From positions 310,001 to 374,000 of the forward strand of contig NZ_KE386934.1 in the NCBI RefSeq assembly GCF_000429645.1: DNA of 64,000 bases. The letters run 5' to 3'. The notes under the pieces are model-generated. The model made no database searches and was not told where the DNA came from. It saw only the letters and a program-made list of their open reading frames with translations. The position numbers and the translations under genes were made by a program. Origin of the DNA: Niveispirillum irakense DSM 11586 (GTDB lineage Bacteria > Pseudomonadota > Alphaproteobacteria > Azospirillales > Azospirillaceae). Below are positions 50,394-60,116 of this stretch, piece by piece. The stretch's first letter is position 1; every line of letters starts with the position of its first letter.

Positions 50394-51734
50394 TTAGATA
50401 ATGTCATCCGCCGCCATGACAACAGCGAAGCGTGCGGCGATTGCAGGAACCGACACCAGCGGAAACACATGACAGGATAAATCCGCCCGTTCCAGCCCCT
50501 TGCAGCTTAGATGGGGTATCGCATGAATTTGTCCATGTTCGGTTAATGCCGGCAATGTTCGCCGTACCGATGCCGGCAGGCCAAGGCGTTCCCAGGCGGG
50601 CCTGCGGGCCAGCGCCCGGCGCCACAGCACATCGTCCAGCGCCTGAAGGCAGAGCCCGGCCAACCCCTTGCCGGATAAACGGAAACGATTATCCCAGGTC
50701 ACCGGCCCGTCACTTTCTAGCAGGTGCGGCGCTGGCAAATTGCGGTCTTCCCGCATCAATCGCCAACCACCCGCAATGGCCTCCAGTCGGCATCCGCCCA
50801 GGGTTGCCCCCGTCCGCCTATCCGTCAGCATACGCTGCAAGAGCCGCAAAACAGATGCGGGGGATGGCGGATAGGGGGCCCCACCCACAGCCCTTAGCAA
50901 GGCGGACATCATGGCCGGGCCCGTCTCAGCATCGCAGCTTTCCAAAAGCGCGCCGTCGATCAGGGCCCATCCCTCCGCCTGGAAACGCACATGGGATGCG
51001 GCGATCTGTGCCAGAATCGCATCCAGATGCGCGCGCACCGCATCGCCCTGCCCCCGCTCCGCCGGCACATCCCCCCGGTCGGCACCCCGGCCGGCCTTAT
51101 CCAGCCGCAAACGGGCCCGGGCGAAACGGGGATCGTAATTGGAGGGGTCCTCTACCCAGGACTGCCCCGCATGGCGACAGGTTTCCAGCAGAGCCGCCTT
51201 TGGCACGGGCAGCAGCGGCCGGATGATCCGCAGGCCGGGCATCTCCCGAATCGCTGGCATTCCCGCCAGCCCGGCAGCACCACTACCCCGTTCCTGGCGC
51301 AGAAGCCGCGTTTCGGCCTGATCATCGGCATGATGGGCAAGGGCCAGATGCAGGATGCCCGCCGCTGTCGCCGCGCCAGCCAGCAAATCCAGACGGGCGG
51401 CCCGTGCGCCGGCCTGGATGCCAGCCGATGGCTTGGGCCCTACCCAGGGCAGAACCTGATGTTCCACCCCCAGCGCGGAAACCCAGCGGCCAACCTGCTG
51501 CGCCTCCACCGTGCTTTCCGCACGCAAGCAATGATCCACCGTCAACGCCAGCAGCCGGCCGCCCCGCGCCCGTACCCAATCCCGCAGCAGCAGCAACAAC
51601 GCCATGCTGTCTGCCCCGCCAGAGACACCAATGGCAATATGAGGGGTTGGCTCGAACGGACCGACAGCGGCCATTAAACGGGCGAATCCGCCAGCGGTAA
51701 TGCCAGCGGCACCCGATGGTACGCTTACCGGCAT
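50394..51734 (-). CDS. tilS: tRNA(Ile)-lysidine synthetase
   Basis: A 446-residue enzyme that places lysidine on C34 of tRNA-Ile(CAU). The PP-loop ATP site is IAIGVSGGADSMALLLLLRD; the HHADDQAETRLLRQERGSGA region and GLRIIRPLLPVPKAALLETC are family-typical. The C-terminal half (about 250-446) is divergent and lower in similarity. It overlaps cpoB by a few bases and precedes ftsH, an order that is standard in alphaproteobacteria. The ATG at 51734 follows the cpoB end closely. Confidence 0.94.
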   Translation of the reverse strand: MPVSVPSGAAGITAGGFARLMAAVGPFEPTPHIAIGVSGGADSMALLLLLRDWVRARGGRLLALTVDHCLRAESTVEAQQVGRWVSALGVEHQVLPWVGPKPSAGIQAGARAARLDLLAGAATAAGILHLALAHHADDQAETRLLRQERGSGAAGLAGMPAIREMPGLRIIRPLLPVPKAALLETCRHAGQSWVEDPSNYDPRFARARLRLDKAGRGADRGDVPAERGQGDAVRAHLDAILAQIAASHVRFQAEGWALIDGALLESCDAETGPAMMSALLRAVGGAPYPPSPASVLRLLQRMLTDRRTGATLGGCRLEAIAGGWRLMREDRNLPAPHLLESDGPVTWDNRFRLSGKGLAGLCLQALDDVLWRRALARRPAWERLGLPASVRRTLPALTEHGQIHAIPHLSCKGLERADLSCHVFPLVSVPAIAARFAVVMAADDII

Positions 51735-52663
51735 TTCAGGCGATTCTTCTCCTGCTCACCCCGGCGCTTGATCGTGGCCGGCGCGTCCTTGTACTTGGTC
51801 TGCAATTCACCCAGGGCGGCGCAGGCATCCTCGTTCGCCTTCATGGCGGACAAGGCCAGCGCCAGCTTCAGCAAACTGTCCGGCGCCTTGTTGCTCTTGG
51901 GATATTTCTGATAACCCTCGGCAAAGGCGACCGCCGCTTCCTTGAACTTATTGCGGACATACAGTGTCTCACCCATCCAATATTGGGCATTGGCAGACAA
52001 GGTATGGTCCGGGTTTGCCTTCAGGAACTGGGCGAATGCCGTCTCCGCGTTGGCATAATCCGCCTGACGCAGCAGGTTGAAAGCATAGTCATATTGCTCC
52101 TGCGCCGATCCGCTGGGGAGCGATCCGACGCGCGGGTCGGCAGGGGGAGAAGTTTCCGCCGGGCGGGCAGCGCTATCCCCCGCCGGCTTGGAAGCCCCAG
52201 CATCGGACTTCGGCGCGTCACCGGTACTGGCGCCCAAGCCCCCGGTCTGCCCCTGTTCCAGCCGGCTCAGTCGGAAGTCGATATCGGCCTGCATCTTGGT
52301 CAACTGGTCGCGAAGCTGGCCAATCTGGAAACCAGCCTCTTCATACCGGCCCGTCAGCGTCTGCATTTCCGATTCCAGGCGCTGGAGGCGCACCTCGAAA
52401 TCCGCAGCCACATTGTTACCCGGCGCACCAGAACCCATGGCGGCACCCGCCGTGGCACCCGTGCGGTTGCCACCGCCACGGTAGACCTGCTGATTAAGCG
52501 TCTGGATCTCCGTCTCCAGACGCTGGATTCGATTCTGCATTTCACGCAGATCACTCTGCCCCCAGGCCGGCATCGCGGCACCGGCAAGGGCCGACAGGGC
52601 AACAGCCGCGACAGCAAGGCGGCGGCGCAGGAAAATCGGATGCTGGGGGCGATAGCGCATCAT
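51725..52663 (-). CDS. cpoB: Tol-Pal system protein CpoB (YbgF)
   Basis: A 312-residue periplasmic protein. The N-terminal signal region (RRLAVAAVALSALAGAAMPA, cleavage after AWG) is followed by two coiled-coil stretches (DLREMQNRIQRLETEIQTLN and FEVRLQRLESEMQTLTGRY), a disordered Pro/Ala-rich linker and three TPR-like repeats (EQYDYAFNLLRQADYANAET, SANAQYWMGETLYVRNKFKE). CpoB links Tol-Pal to peptidoglycan synthesis. The start is uncertain: ATG 52663 or 52660, or a TTG at 52693; no clear RBS is seen. It overlaps tilS. Confidence 0.92.
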   Translation of the reverse strand: MMRYRPQHPIFLRRRLAVAAVALSALAGAAMPAWGQSDLREMQNRIQRLETEIQTLNQQVYRGGGNRTGATAGAAMGSGAPGNNVAADFEVRLQRLESEMQTLTGRYEEAGFQIGQLRDQLTKMQADIDFRLSRLEQGQTGGLGASTGDAPKSDAGASKPAGDSAARPAETSPPADPRVGSLPSGSAQEQYDYAFNLLRQADYANAETAFAQFLKANPDHTLSANAQYWMGETLYVRNKFKEAAVAFAEGYQKYPKSNKAPDSLLKLALALSAMKANEDACAALGELQTKYKDAPATIKRRGEQEKNRLKCR

Positions 52664-52764
52664 CAGACCAGATATTGGTGAAGGTCGGCTCAAGCGGCCA
52701 ACCTAGCGTGTCGCCGGTCCTGGCGAAAGGTCCAGCGGATGGAAAAAATGGGGAATAAGAACGC

Positions 52765-52800
52765 AAAAGGCGCCGCCGGTTGCCCGGCGACGCCCTTCAC
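52765..52800 (-). terminator. Terminator-like hairpin after pal
   Basis: AAAAGGCGCCGCCGG and CCGGCGACGCCCTT pair with one bulge around TTGC. It separates pal from cpoB. Confidence 0.5.
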
Positions 52801-52836
52801 ATCGGCATGACACCGATCATCGTCCATAGACAGTGA

Positions 52837-53337
52837 TCAGTTGATCACGGTCACGCCACGACGGTTCTGGGTCCAGGCGGCTTCATTGGAACCGATAACA
52901 GCCGGGCGCTCCTTACCGTAGGAGATGGTGTTGACGCGGGCAGCGTCCACACCCATGGCGGTCAGGTAGTTCTTGACCGAGGTCGCACGACGCTCACCCA
53001 GGGCGAGGTTGTACTCGCGGGTGCCGCGCTCGTCGGCGTGACCTTCAACGGTCACGGTGACGGCCGGGTACTGCTTCAGCCAAGCGGCCTGACGGTCCAG
53101 CGTAGCGGTCGCTTCCGGGGTCAGGTCCGACTTGTCGAAGCCGAAGAAGACGCGGTCGCCGACATTGACGACGAAGTCTTCGGCGGAGCCCGGGACCGGA
53201 CCGGTCGGGGCGGCCGGAGCCGGGGCGGCCGGAGCCGTGGTGCCGGCGGTGCTGGCCGTAGCGGCCTGCTCCGGCTTGCTGCTGCAGGCGGTGGCCAGCA
53301 GGGCAACCGCGACGAGGCTGACGATCTTGAAGTTCAT
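52837..53337 (-). CDS. pal: Peptidoglycan-associated lipoprotein
   Basis: A 166-residue outer membrane lipoprotein. The signal peptide ends in the lipobox LLATAC with Cys as the lipidated residue. A Pro/Ala-rich linker (APAAPAPAAPTGPVPGS) precedes an OmpA-like domain with RVFFGFDKSDLTPEATATLD and VEGHADERGTREYNLALGER, whose D and R residues bind diaminopimelate. It anchors the outer membrane to peptidoglycan and pairs with TolB. An RBS-like GGGGG lies upstream of the ATG at 53337. It is expressed with tolB. Confidence 0.97.
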   Translation of the reverse strand: MNFKIVSLVAVALLATACSSKPEQAATASTAGTTAPAAPAPAAPTGPVPGSAEDFVVNVGDRVFFGFDKSDLTPEATATLDRQAAWLKQYPAVTVTVEGHADERGTREYNLALGERRATSVKNYLTAMGVDAARVNTISYGKERPAVIGSNEAAWTQNRRGVTVIN

Positions 53338-53494
53338 TTGAGAGACCCCCTAATAGGAACTCAGTGGATTACGTTACGTGCATTTGCCCCACGAGCGACG
53401 CAGTCGCAGCCAGCCGCCGCGTTTCATTTACGATCTTAGTGACTGGGAGGATTTGAGCGTCGTTCTTTGCGATGCGGAAGGTAGTGTGACGCAC

Positions 53495-54853
53495 TCACGG
53501 AATCAAGGGCGACCAAGCCGGGTCCGAAGCGTCCGTGGGCGTCAAGATCTGCCTCTCGTTGAACCCTGTCAGGTCAATTGAGTATAGCTTCGCTTGACGC
53601 TGCTTGCCACCCTGCCCGGAAGGACGTTCCTTAAAGAACATTAATACACGTCCGTTCGGCGCCCAAGTCGGACCTTCGACATGGTAAGCCTCGGTCAAAA
53701 GTCGTTCACCGGTCCCGTCGGGGCGAATAACACCGATATAGAATTTGCCATCGGCCAAACGGGTAAACGCAATCAAGTCACCACGCGGCGACCAGACGGG
53801 CGTAGCATAGCGCCCGGACCCGAAAGTAATCCGCTTCACGTCGCTGCCATCGGCGTTCATCGTATACAGCTGTTGCGTACCGCCACGATCGCTTTCGAAC
53901 ACGATCTTGCTGCCATCAGGCGCGTAGGACGGGGCGGTATCAATGGCCGGATGGTTGGTGAGCTGCACCTGACGACGGGTCCGCAGGTCCAGCGTATAGA
54001 TGTCGGTGTTGCCGCCCTGGGCCAGCGACATGATCACCTTGTTGCCGTCGGGCGAGAAGCGCGGGGCGAACGTCATGCCGGGGAAATCACCCAGCACTTC
54101 CTGACGACCGGTGTCGATATTGAACAGATATACCCGAGGCCTGTTGTTGAAGTAGCTCAGATATGTAATTTCCTGGGTGCTCGGAGAAAAACGCGGCGTC
54201 AGTACAAGGACTCGGCCATCCGTCAGGAAACGATGGTTCTGTCCATCCTGGTCCATGATCGCCAATTGCTTGACGCGCTGCAACGCAGGGCCAGACTCGG
54301 CGATGTAAACCACGCGCGTATCGAAATAGCCCTCTTCCCCGGTAATGCGCTTATAGATCGCGTCGGAGATGATATGGGCGACTCGCCGCCAGCCATCGGC
54401 CTGTACCGTATAGGCCAGACCAGTGAGCTGCTGGTCCGTGGTCACGTCCCATAAACGGAATTCGATGCGGGTCCGCCCATCCGGCGACTGGGTAACCGTG
54501 CCCGTCACCAGGCCCTGGGCCTGGATTAGGCGCCAATCGGCAAAGCGCGGACCGGCGCGGAGCTGTTCCGGCGTCTGGATGAACTTGGACTGTTCAATCG
54601 GCCGGAACAGGCCCGACCGTTCCAGATTGGCGGAGATGACGGCCGAAATATTCTGGCCCGTCTGCTGCGCCTGCGGATTGTCGCCGGCAAAATTCGTCAC
54701 CGCGATGGGAATCGGCTGCGGATTGCCCGAGGTGATGTCGATCTGGAGCTCGGCATGGGCCGGGGCGGCGGACATCGCCGCCACCACGCCCACCATGGCG
54801 ATGAACCGCATCACGGTCCGCCGCCCCAAGGAAATAACGGCGTTTGCTGGCAT
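53495..54853 (-). CDS. tolB: Tol-Pal system beta-propeller TolB
   Basis: A 452-residue periplasmic protein. A signal peptide ([19 protein letters not shown]) is followed by the N-terminal D1 domain ([40 protein letters not shown]) and a six-bladed beta-propeller with repeats such as [20 protein letters not shown] and [20 protein letters not shown]. It binds Pal and contacts TolA during cell division. The ATG at 54853 overlaps tolA's TGA by one base (TGATG). The C-terminus [10 protein letters not shown] is complete. Confidence 0.97.
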   Translation of the reverse strand: MPANAVISLGRRTVMRFIAMVGVVAAMSAAPAHAELQIDITSGNPQPIPIAVTNFAGDNPQAQQTGQNISAVISANLERSGLFRPIEQSKFIQTPEQLRAGPRFADWRLIQAQGLVTGTVTQSPDGRTRIEFRLWDVTTDQQLTGLAYTVQADGWRRVAHIISDAIYKRITGEEGYFDTRVVYIAESGPALQRVKQLAIMDQDGQNHRFLTDGRVLVLTPRFSPSTQEITYLSYFNNRPRVYLFNIDTGRQEVLGDFPGMTFAPRFSPDGNKVIMSLAQGGNTDIYTLDLRTRRQVQLTNHPAIDTAPSYAPDGSKIVFESDRGGTQQLYTMNADGSDVKRITFGSGRYATPVWSPRGDLIAFTRLADGKFYIGVIRPDGTGERLLTEAYHVEGPTWAPNGRVLMFFKERPSGQGGKQRQAKLYSIDLTGFNERQILTPTDASDPAWSPLIP

Positions 54854-55824
54854 CAGAACATATCCTTCGGGCTGAACTTCATCAGGATGGACCCCTTGTC
54901 CGCATACTTATCCCGCGGGATGTTGAGCGTACTGCACCCGGGAAGCAGGGGAGCGCGCAGCGCCGACTCAACAAAGGCACGGTAATGCGGATCGGTGTTC
55001 GGATTTCCGCTTCCCCCAACGTACTGAACATTTGTGACACGCAGATTGGCATCGAACAGCACGCGGATTTCCGCGGTCATCTGCTCTACCCCTTTTGCGC
55101 CGGTCGGAACGTTCCAGCAATTGCGGATCTGACGGCGCAAGGCGTCTTCCTCGCTGATCGTCAGCCGCTCGCCGGTCTTGGCGTTCAACGGTTGCGGCGC
55201 ATCGGCGCTGTCCGTCTTCGCTGTTTCCTTGGACGGCGGGGTATCGGGTTTCAGCTTGGCCACATTCTTGAGGACACTGTCGAAGGACTTTTTCGGTTCC
55301 TCCTTCTTCGTCTCCTCTTTCTTGGGCTCAGGCTTTTTCTCTTCCTTTTTCGGCTCCGGCGGCTTCGGCTTTGGTTCCTCTTTTTTGGGAGGTTCCGGCT
55401 TCGGCTCTTCCTTCTTCGGCGGCTCCGGCTTGGGCTCGGGTTTCGGCTCAGGCTTTGGTTCCGGCTTGGGAGGTTCCGGGGGTTTGGGCGGTTCCGGCTC
55501 AGGCGGCTTCTCCGCCACCTGGGGGGGCGGTGGTTCCGGCGTCTTCACCTGCGGCGGCGGCGGTTCCTGCCGGGGCGGCTCAGGCTTCGGCGGCTCCGGC
55601 TTTGGTTCCGGTGGCTTGGGCGGCGCCGGGCGTGGCGGCTGGGGCTTAGGCGGGTTGGGTTGTTCCAGTTTCGCAATGGTCATGGGGCCGACTTCGACGA
55701 CGTCGACCGGCACCTCTTGCAACTGGATGACCTCCCGCTCCCGCAGGAACTGCGGCAGCCCCAGCAGCGCCAGCACAATAAGTGCCAGATGCAGCAGGCC
55801 GGAGAGGATCAGGGGTGTGCGCAT
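54853..55824 (-). CDS. tolA: TolA energy-coupling protein, Pro/Glu/Lys-rich
   Basis: A 323-residue protein: one N-terminal membrane helix ([20 protein letters not shown]), a long central domain (about 60-195) of PEP/KPEP repeats such as [20 protein letters not shown], and a C-terminal domain with [20 protein letters not shown] and [20 protein letters not shown] that binds Pal/TolB. The repeats are Pro/Glu/Lys-rich rather than the Ala/Lys-rich helix of E. coli TolA. It couples inner-membrane proton force to the outer membrane. It overlaps tolB and follows tolR on the same strand. Confidence 0.95.
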   Translation of the reverse strand: MRTPLILSGLLHLALIVLALLGLPQFLREREVIQLQEVPVDVVEVGPMTIAKLEQPNPPKPQPPRPAPPKPPEPKPEPPKPEPPRQEPPPPQVKTPEPPPPQVAEKPPEPEPPKPPEPPKPEPKPEPKPEPKPEPPKKEEPKPEPPKKEEPKPKPPEPKKEEKKPEPKKEETKKEEPKKSFDSVLKNVAKLKPDTPPSKETAKTDSADAPQPLNAKTGERLTISEEDALRRQIRNCWNVPTGAKGVEQMTAEIRVLFDANLRVTNVQYVGGSGNPNTDPHYRAFVESALRAPLLPGCSTLNIPRDKYADKGSILMKFSPKDMF

Positions 55825-55849
55825 GGTTGGCTCTGGCCCATCCCTGTGA

Positions 55850-56308
55850 TCAGCGACGGCCGTCGGATTCGATGACCAGCTTGGCCTCCGACAGACCGGC
55901 GCGGCGCGCCTCGCTCAGCACATCGACAATGCTGGCATAGGTAGCCTCGCGGTCCCCACGAACCAGAACCTTGCGGTCCGGGGTTTCCTGCGCCACCACC
56001 GCCAGACGCGGTGCCAACTCCTCCAGCGTGAACATTTCGTTATCGAAAACACGCTTATCCTTGAAGGAGATGCGGCGGTCCGATGTTACGGTCACCCAGA
56101 GCGGGTCCTCTTCCGACTGAAGCGCCTGGGCCGCTCCCTTCGGCAGGTTGACCGGAATGCCCGAGGTGAGAAGCGGGGCCGCGACCATGAACACGATCAA
56201 CAGCACCAGCATCACGTCCACCAGCGGCGTGACATTGATATCCGACATGGCAGCGCGGCTGCGGCGCCGGCTGCGACCGGATGATTTGCCGGGAAGGCTT
56301 GCCCCCAT
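55850..56308 (-). CDS. tolR: TolR/ExbD family protein
   Basis: A 152-residue inner-membrane protein with one N-terminal transmembrane helix (DINVTPLVDVMLVLLIVFMV) whose aspartate at the DV position is the proton-channel residue, and a periplasmic domain ending LSEARRAGLSEAKLVIESDGRR. The N-terminus is basic (GASLPGKSSGRSRRRSRAAM). The ATG at 56308 lies one base after the tolQ stop codon. It forms the TolQR motor with TolQ. Very tight spacing shows one operon. Confidence 0.95.
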   Translation of the reverse strand: MGASLPGKSSGRSRRRSRAAMSDINVTPLVDVMLVLLIVFMVAAPLLTSGIPVNLPKGAAQALQSEEDPLWVTVTSDRRISFKDKRVFDNEMFTLEELAPRLAVVAQETPDRKVLVRGDREATYASIVDVLSEARRAGLSEAKLVIESDGRR

Positions 56309-56309
56309 C

Positions 56310-57041
56310 TCAGCCCCGCTCCTCAAGGTGACGCTGAAGAATCGCGGAGAATTCTGTCACAAATGAGTCGAGCCGGTCGCCGAAGCGGCCCAGTTCAGCG
56401 GAAAAATAGTTATAGGCCAGCACCGCCGGGATCGCGGCGACCAGACCGATGGCGGTGGCGAACAGCGCTTCCGCGATACCCGGTGCCACAACGGCCAGCG
56501 ACGTATTCTGCTGGGCGGCAATGTTGGTGAAGGCGCCCATGATGCCCCACACCGTGCCGAACAGGCCGATGAAGGGGCCGGCAGAACCAACGGAGGCCAG
56601 CACGGTCATGTATTTTTCCGCCGTCGCCAGCTCGCGGTTGACGGTCACAGACATGACCCGCTCGATCCGCTGGGACAGGTTGGCGCGCATGGCGCCCGTG
56701 CTGGTCAGGCCGCGTTCGGTGGCGTGGCGCCATTCGCGCATGCCGGCAGCAAAAACAGCCGCGAACGGATCGGACGGATTGGCCTGAACCTGGTCATAGA
56801 GCTGATCCAGCGAGCCGCCGGACCAGAATTGCTCTTCAAAGTCCGCAGCGGCGGCCTTCAGCCGGCGCAGCTTGGTCGCCTTGTCATAGACAATGGCCCA
56901 GGTCCAGACCGAGGCGGCGACAAGGCCGAGCATCACCAGCTTGACGACCAGATCAGCCTGCAAAAACAGGCCCAAAATGGTGATGTCGTGCGCCGGAACC
57001 GCGCCGCCCATGGCGGCTGCTTGCAACAAGGTGGGATACAT
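56310..57041 (-). CDS. tolQ: TolQ/ExbB family motor protein
   Basis: A 243-residue inner-membrane protein with three helices: residues about 24-45 (LQADLVVKLVMLGLVAASVW), 145-170 and 185-205 (FIGLFGTVWGIMGAFTNIAA and APGIAEALFATAIGLVAAIP), with a cytoplasmic domain between. These motifs are conserved in the TolQ pore. The ATG at 57041 matches the family N-terminus; the frame up to 57215 overlaps ybgC. TolQ forms a pentamer with TolR that uses proton flow. Confidence 0.96.
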   Translation of the reverse strand: MYPTLLQAAAMGGAVPAHDITILGLFLQADLVVKLVMLGLVAASVWTWAIVYDKATKLRRLKAAAADFEEQFWSGGSLDQLYDQVQANPSDPFAAVFAAGMREWRHATERGLTSTGAMRANLSQRIERVMSVTVNRELATAEKYMTVLASVGSAGPFIGLFGTVWGIMGAFTNIAAQQNTSLAVVAPGIAEALFATAIGLVAAIPAVLAYNYFSAELGRFGDRLDSFVTEFSAILQRHLEERG

Positions 57042-57046
57042 TCCGA

Positions 57047-57562
57047 TCAGTCCTGACTTTGCCTCAACTGCACCCGTTCCAACACCTGCCGCAGGGATAA
57101 GGGCAGGCGGACCGGTCGTCCATTCTGGTTGATCGCCGCCAGACGCAGCGTGACGCGGACCAGCACCGTTCCGGTATCCGGTTCCCCGTTCTTTCTGGTG
57201 CCGGCCATCCGACACACAATTTGTTCAGCATCCAATGTCGCAGCGCCGATATCGACAATCCGCGTCACGACCGCAAGCGGGTCATCCAGCCGGGCAGGTG
57301 CGCGAAAATCGATTTCGCAGCGCCGTACCGCCAGCGCCACACCTGTCTGCGCCACCATGGCGGCGTGGGGATAACCTGCCAGCCGCAGCATCTCGTTCCG
57401 GGCACGCTCGCAGAAGCGAAGATAATTGGCGTGATAGACGATGCCGCCGGCATCCGTATCCTCGTAATAGACACGGGTCGGCCAGACATGATCCTGCCCG
57501 TCCATCCAGCCCGCAGGGGGCCCCTGGCGGGCATCCGGCACGGCAAACGTCGCATCAGCCAT
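57047..57562 (-). CDS. ybgC: Acyl-CoA thioesterase YbgC of the Tol-Pal operon
   Basis: A 171-residue hotdog-fold thioesterase. The catalytic aspartate is in [20 protein letters not shown], and the fold continues with [20 protein letters not shown]. The ATG at 57562 (MADATFAV) is chosen; an ATG six bases upstream is equally in frame. It overlaps the ruvB end by a few bases and is followed by tolQ five bases later. It hydrolyses acyl-CoA, possibly linking phospholipid turnover to Tol-Pal. Confidence 0.94.
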   Translation of the reverse strand: MADATFAVPDARQGPPAGWMDGQDHVWPTRVYYEDTDAGGIVYHANYLRFCERARNEMLRLAGYPHAAMVAQTGVALAVRRCEIDFRAPARLDDPLAVVTRIVDIGAATLDAEQIVCRMAGTRKNGEPDTGTVLVRVTLRLAAINQNGRPVRLPLSLRQVLERVQLRQSQD

Positions 57563-58670
57563 CGGCATCCCCGCCGAAAAGATCAGGGCCGACAGCACCG
57601 GCACCGCCCAGCAGATCAAGCTGGCGGGCCGGGGTGGCCGGCACCGGCAGGCCCAGATAGCGATAGCCGGTATCCGTCAGCATGCGCCCGCGCGGTGTGC
57701 GCTGCAACAATCCCTGCTGGATAAGATAAGGCTCGATGGTTTCCTCCAGCACGTCGCGCTGCTCGCCCAGTGCGGCGCCCAGCGTCTCCACCCCCACAGG
57801 ACCGCCGCCATAATGGTCGGCGATACAGGAGAGATAACGCCTGTCCATCGCATCAAATCCCAAACGATCCACTTCCAGCCGGGTCAAAGCCCGGTCGGCA
57901 GCCCCGGCATCAACGATATCAATGGCCTGGACAGCGCAGATATCGCGGACACGGCGCAGCAGGCGGCCAGCGACGCGCGGCGTGCCCCGCGACCGGCGCG
58001 CCACTTCCAGCGCACCTTCATCCGTCAGGTCCATGCCCAGGATGCGGGAGCCCCGCTTGACGATGAGCTGCAGCTCCTCCGGCTCGTAAAACTGCATGCG
58101 CAGCGGAATACCAAACCGTTCCCGCAGTGGCCGGGTGATCAGGCCGGACCGGGTGGTGGCGCCGACGAGGGTAAAAGGCGGCAGATCGATCCGCACACTG
58201 CGTGCCGCCGGCCCCTCACCGATGATCAGATCAAGCTGGAAATCCTCCATCGCGGGATAAAGGATTTCCTCCACCGCCGGGGACAGGCGATGGATCTCGT
58301 CGATGAACAGCACATCATGGGGCTGAAGATTGGTCAGCAGCGCCGCCAGATCGCCGGCCCGCGCAATGACGGGGCCGGACGTGGCACGGAAACCGACATT
58401 CAGTTCCTTGGCGACGATCTGGGCCAGCGTGGTCTTGCCCAGGCCAGGAGGGCCGAACAGCAGCACATGGTCCAGCGCCTCCCCCCGCCCCTTGGCGGCC
58501 TGGATGAACAGGGCGAGATTCTCCCGCACCTGCCGCTGGCCGATAAATTCACCAAGGGACAACGGGCGGATGGAGTTTTCCGCCGCCGCATCGCCACCGA
58601 TCCGGTCTTGTTCCACCATGCGCTCGGGCCGGGGTGCCGCTTCCGGCTTGTTCTTCGGCGCGCGGCTCAC
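57555..58670 (-). CDS. ruvB: Holliday junction branch migration helicase RuvB
   Basis: A 371-residue AAA+ ATPase. Walker A is [20 protein letters not shown], Walker B is [19 protein letters not shown], sensor 1 is [20 protein letters not shown], and the C-terminal winged helix has [20 protein letters not shown]. It drives branch migration with RuvA. The start is a GTG at 58670 overlapping ruvA's TGA as GTGA. Length is slightly above the usual 330-350 because of N- and C-terminal tails. It is followed by ybgC, the usual alphaproteobacterial link between recombination and Tol genes. Confidence 0.97.
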   Translation of the reverse strand: MSRAPKNKPEAAPRPERMVEQDRIGGDAAAENSIRPLSLGEFIGQRQVRENLALFIQAAKGRGEALDHVLLFGPPGLGKTTLAQIVAKELNVGFRATSGPVIARAGDLAALLTNLQPHDVLFIDEIHRLSPAVEEILYPAMEDFQLDLIIGEGPAARSVRIDLPPFTLVGATTRSGLITRPLRERFGIPLRMQFYEPEELQLIVKRGSRILGMDLTDEGALEVARRSRGTPRVAGRLLRRVRDICAVQAIDIVDAGAADRALTRLEVDRLGFDAMDRRYLSCIADHYGGGPVGVETLGAALGEQRDVLEETIEPYLIQQGLLQRTPRGRMLTDTGYRYLGLPVPATPARQLDLLGGAGAVGPDLFGGDADG

Positions 58671-59284
58671 TGGCTCAATTCCTTCAACCCGGCGCGAATC
58701 AATGCGGACACATCGGCATCAGCGCCCAGCACCTGCGCCGCCTTGTTGACGGCAGTGAACGCATCGATCCGCTTATATCCAAGATTGACCAGGGCCGACA
58801 CCGCATCTCCCACCGCACCACTGGGCGCGGCCGGTTGCGGCGCACCCTTTGCCGCCGGCGCCCCCACGGGCGCAACGGCAAGCGACGCGACCTTATCCTT
58901 CAATTCGTTCAAAATTCGGGCGGCCAGTTTCGGCCCTACCCCATCGGCCTCGCACAGGCTGGTCTTGTCCTGTGCGGCAATCGCGCTGGTCAGACGGTCG
59001 GGCGCCAGGGCGGACAGAAGGTTCAGCGCCACACGCGCCCCCACCCCCTGCACTGTCGTCAACAGGCGGAACCAGTCCCGCTCCGTCGCATCGACGAATC
59101 CGTAAAGCGCGATCTTGTCTTCCGACACCCACATGTCGGTCAGGACCGATGCCCTGTCCCCCGGCATCCCCAGCCGGCGCAAGGTGCGCGAGGAAGCGGA
59201 AAACAAATAGCCGACGCCATTGACATCGATAATGGCCCAGTCGAGCCCTGTTGAGTCGAGCAGGCCGGAAAGTTTGGCGATCAT
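58667..59284 (-). CDS. ruvA: Holliday junction DNA helicase subunit RuvA
   Basis: A 205-residue protein with three domains: OB fold ([20 protein letters not shown]), two helix-hairpin-helix motifs ([20 protein letters not shown] and [20 protein letters not shown]) and a C-terminal UBA-like RuvB-binding domain ([20 protein letters not shown]). A linker rich in Ala/Pro separates the last two. The ATG at 59284 is clear. It ends in a GTGA overlap with ruvB and follows ruvC by about 110 bases on the same strand. Confidence 0.96.
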   Translation of the reverse strand: MIAKLSGLLDSTGLDWAIIDVNGVGYLFSASSRTLRRLGMPGDRASVLTDMWVSEDKIALYGFVDATERDWFRLLTTVQGVGARVALNLLSALAPDRLTSAIAAQDKTSLCEADGVGPKLAARILNELKDKVASLAVAPVGAPAAKGAPQPAAPSGAVGDAVSALVNLGYKRIDAFTAVNKAAQVLGADADVSALIRAGLKELSQ

Positions 59285-59396
59285 CGGCTTAAATCACTCC
59301 TGCTTCCGGCACCAGCAGAGGCAGGGCCATGCCGCACGCCGTCATTATCTTCCCCAAGAGGAAGAGTTTTACACCATACGAACAAAACAGCAACGA

Positions 59397-59924
59397 CTAG
59401 CGCCGGATCCCCAGGATGGCGTTATCCACCTTGCGACGGGTCTGGGCATGATGGGCATGGCAGATGGCAACGGCCAGCGCGTCGGCGGCGTCCGCCGTGG
59501 AGCGCTGGAAGCCCGGCAACAGCATCTTCACCATGTGCTGCACCTGCTTCTTGTCGGCATGACCGGTGCCGACCACGGACTTCTTCACCGCCATCGGCAG
59601 ATATTGTTCAACCGGCAGTCCGGCCTTGGCAGCGCTGAACAGGGCAATGCCGCGCGCCATGCCCAGCTTCAGGGTGGAGGCGGGATTGACGTTGGCAAGG
59701 GTTTCTTCCACCGCCGCCTCGTCCGGCTGCCAGGCGGCGATCACCTCGGCAATGCCTTCGTGCAGATCCAGCAGCCGGGTGGCCAGATCATCATCGCTGT
59801 CGGTGTGGATCGTGCCGTCGGCAATATGGCTCAGCCGATTGCCGCACGCATCAATCACACCCCAGCCGAGATGCCGCAAGCCGGGGTCGAGCCCCAGGAT
59901 ACGGGTCGTCACCTGCCCCGCCAT
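59397..59924 (-). CDS. ruvC: Crossover junction endodeoxyribonuclease RuvC
   Basis: A 175-residue resolvase. The catalytic acidic residues are in [20 protein letters not shown] (Asp), [20 protein letters not shown] (Glu), and [20 protein letters not shown] (two Asp). It cuts Holliday junctions with RuvAB. The ATG at 59924 has GGGGAGGGACGGG upstream; the longer frame to 60116 runs through the palindromic element and is rejected. It is the first ruv gene, lying after yebC with a repeat element between. Confidence 0.96.
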   Translation of the reverse strand: MAGQVTTRILGLDPGLRHLGWGVIDACGNRLSHIADGTIHTDSDDDLATRLLDLHEGIAEVIAAWQPDEAAVEETLANVNPASTLKLGMARGIALFSAAKAGLPVEQYLPMAVKKSVVGTGHADKKQVQHMVKMLLPGFQRSTADAADALAVAICHAHHAQTRRKVDNAILGIRR

Positions 59925-59954
59925 TCCCGTCCCTCCCCGGCCTGCAATAACGTC

Positions 59955-60113
59955 ATACCAATCTCCCTTGATCGTGACCGATCCAGGGAGATTGTGCGCT
60001 CCCTCATGCGCCGGGCGGGCGCATCCGCGCCCTCGACTTACGCGCCATGTGGCGCGGGTCGGCGGTCGCCGACCTCCAATCCGCCAAGGGCCAAACCCTC
60101 GGCGGATTGGTAT
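59955..60113. repeat. Composite palindromic repeat element, copy 2 (159 bp)
   Basis: It is bounded by ATACCAATC (59955-59963) and its inverted copy GATTGGTAT (60105-60113). One internal hairpin has arms CAATCTCCCT (59959-59968) and AGGGAGATTG (59985-59994); another has CCAATCCGCC (60076-60085) and GGCGGATTGG (60101-60110); a GC-rich stretch lies between. It begins three bases after the yebC stop codon. Architecture matches the element at 14249-14359, though the sequence differs. Confidence 0.7.
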
Positions 60114-60116
60114 CAC

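Noticed and set aside
48564-50480. 638-codon open frame on the plus strand
   Set aside because: Antisense to ftsH, whose motifs are complete; the frame has no recognisable domain.
55178-55849. Gly/Ser/Phe-rich 223-codon frame
   Set aside because: Antisense of the TolA PEP repeats; not a silk-like or adhesin gene.
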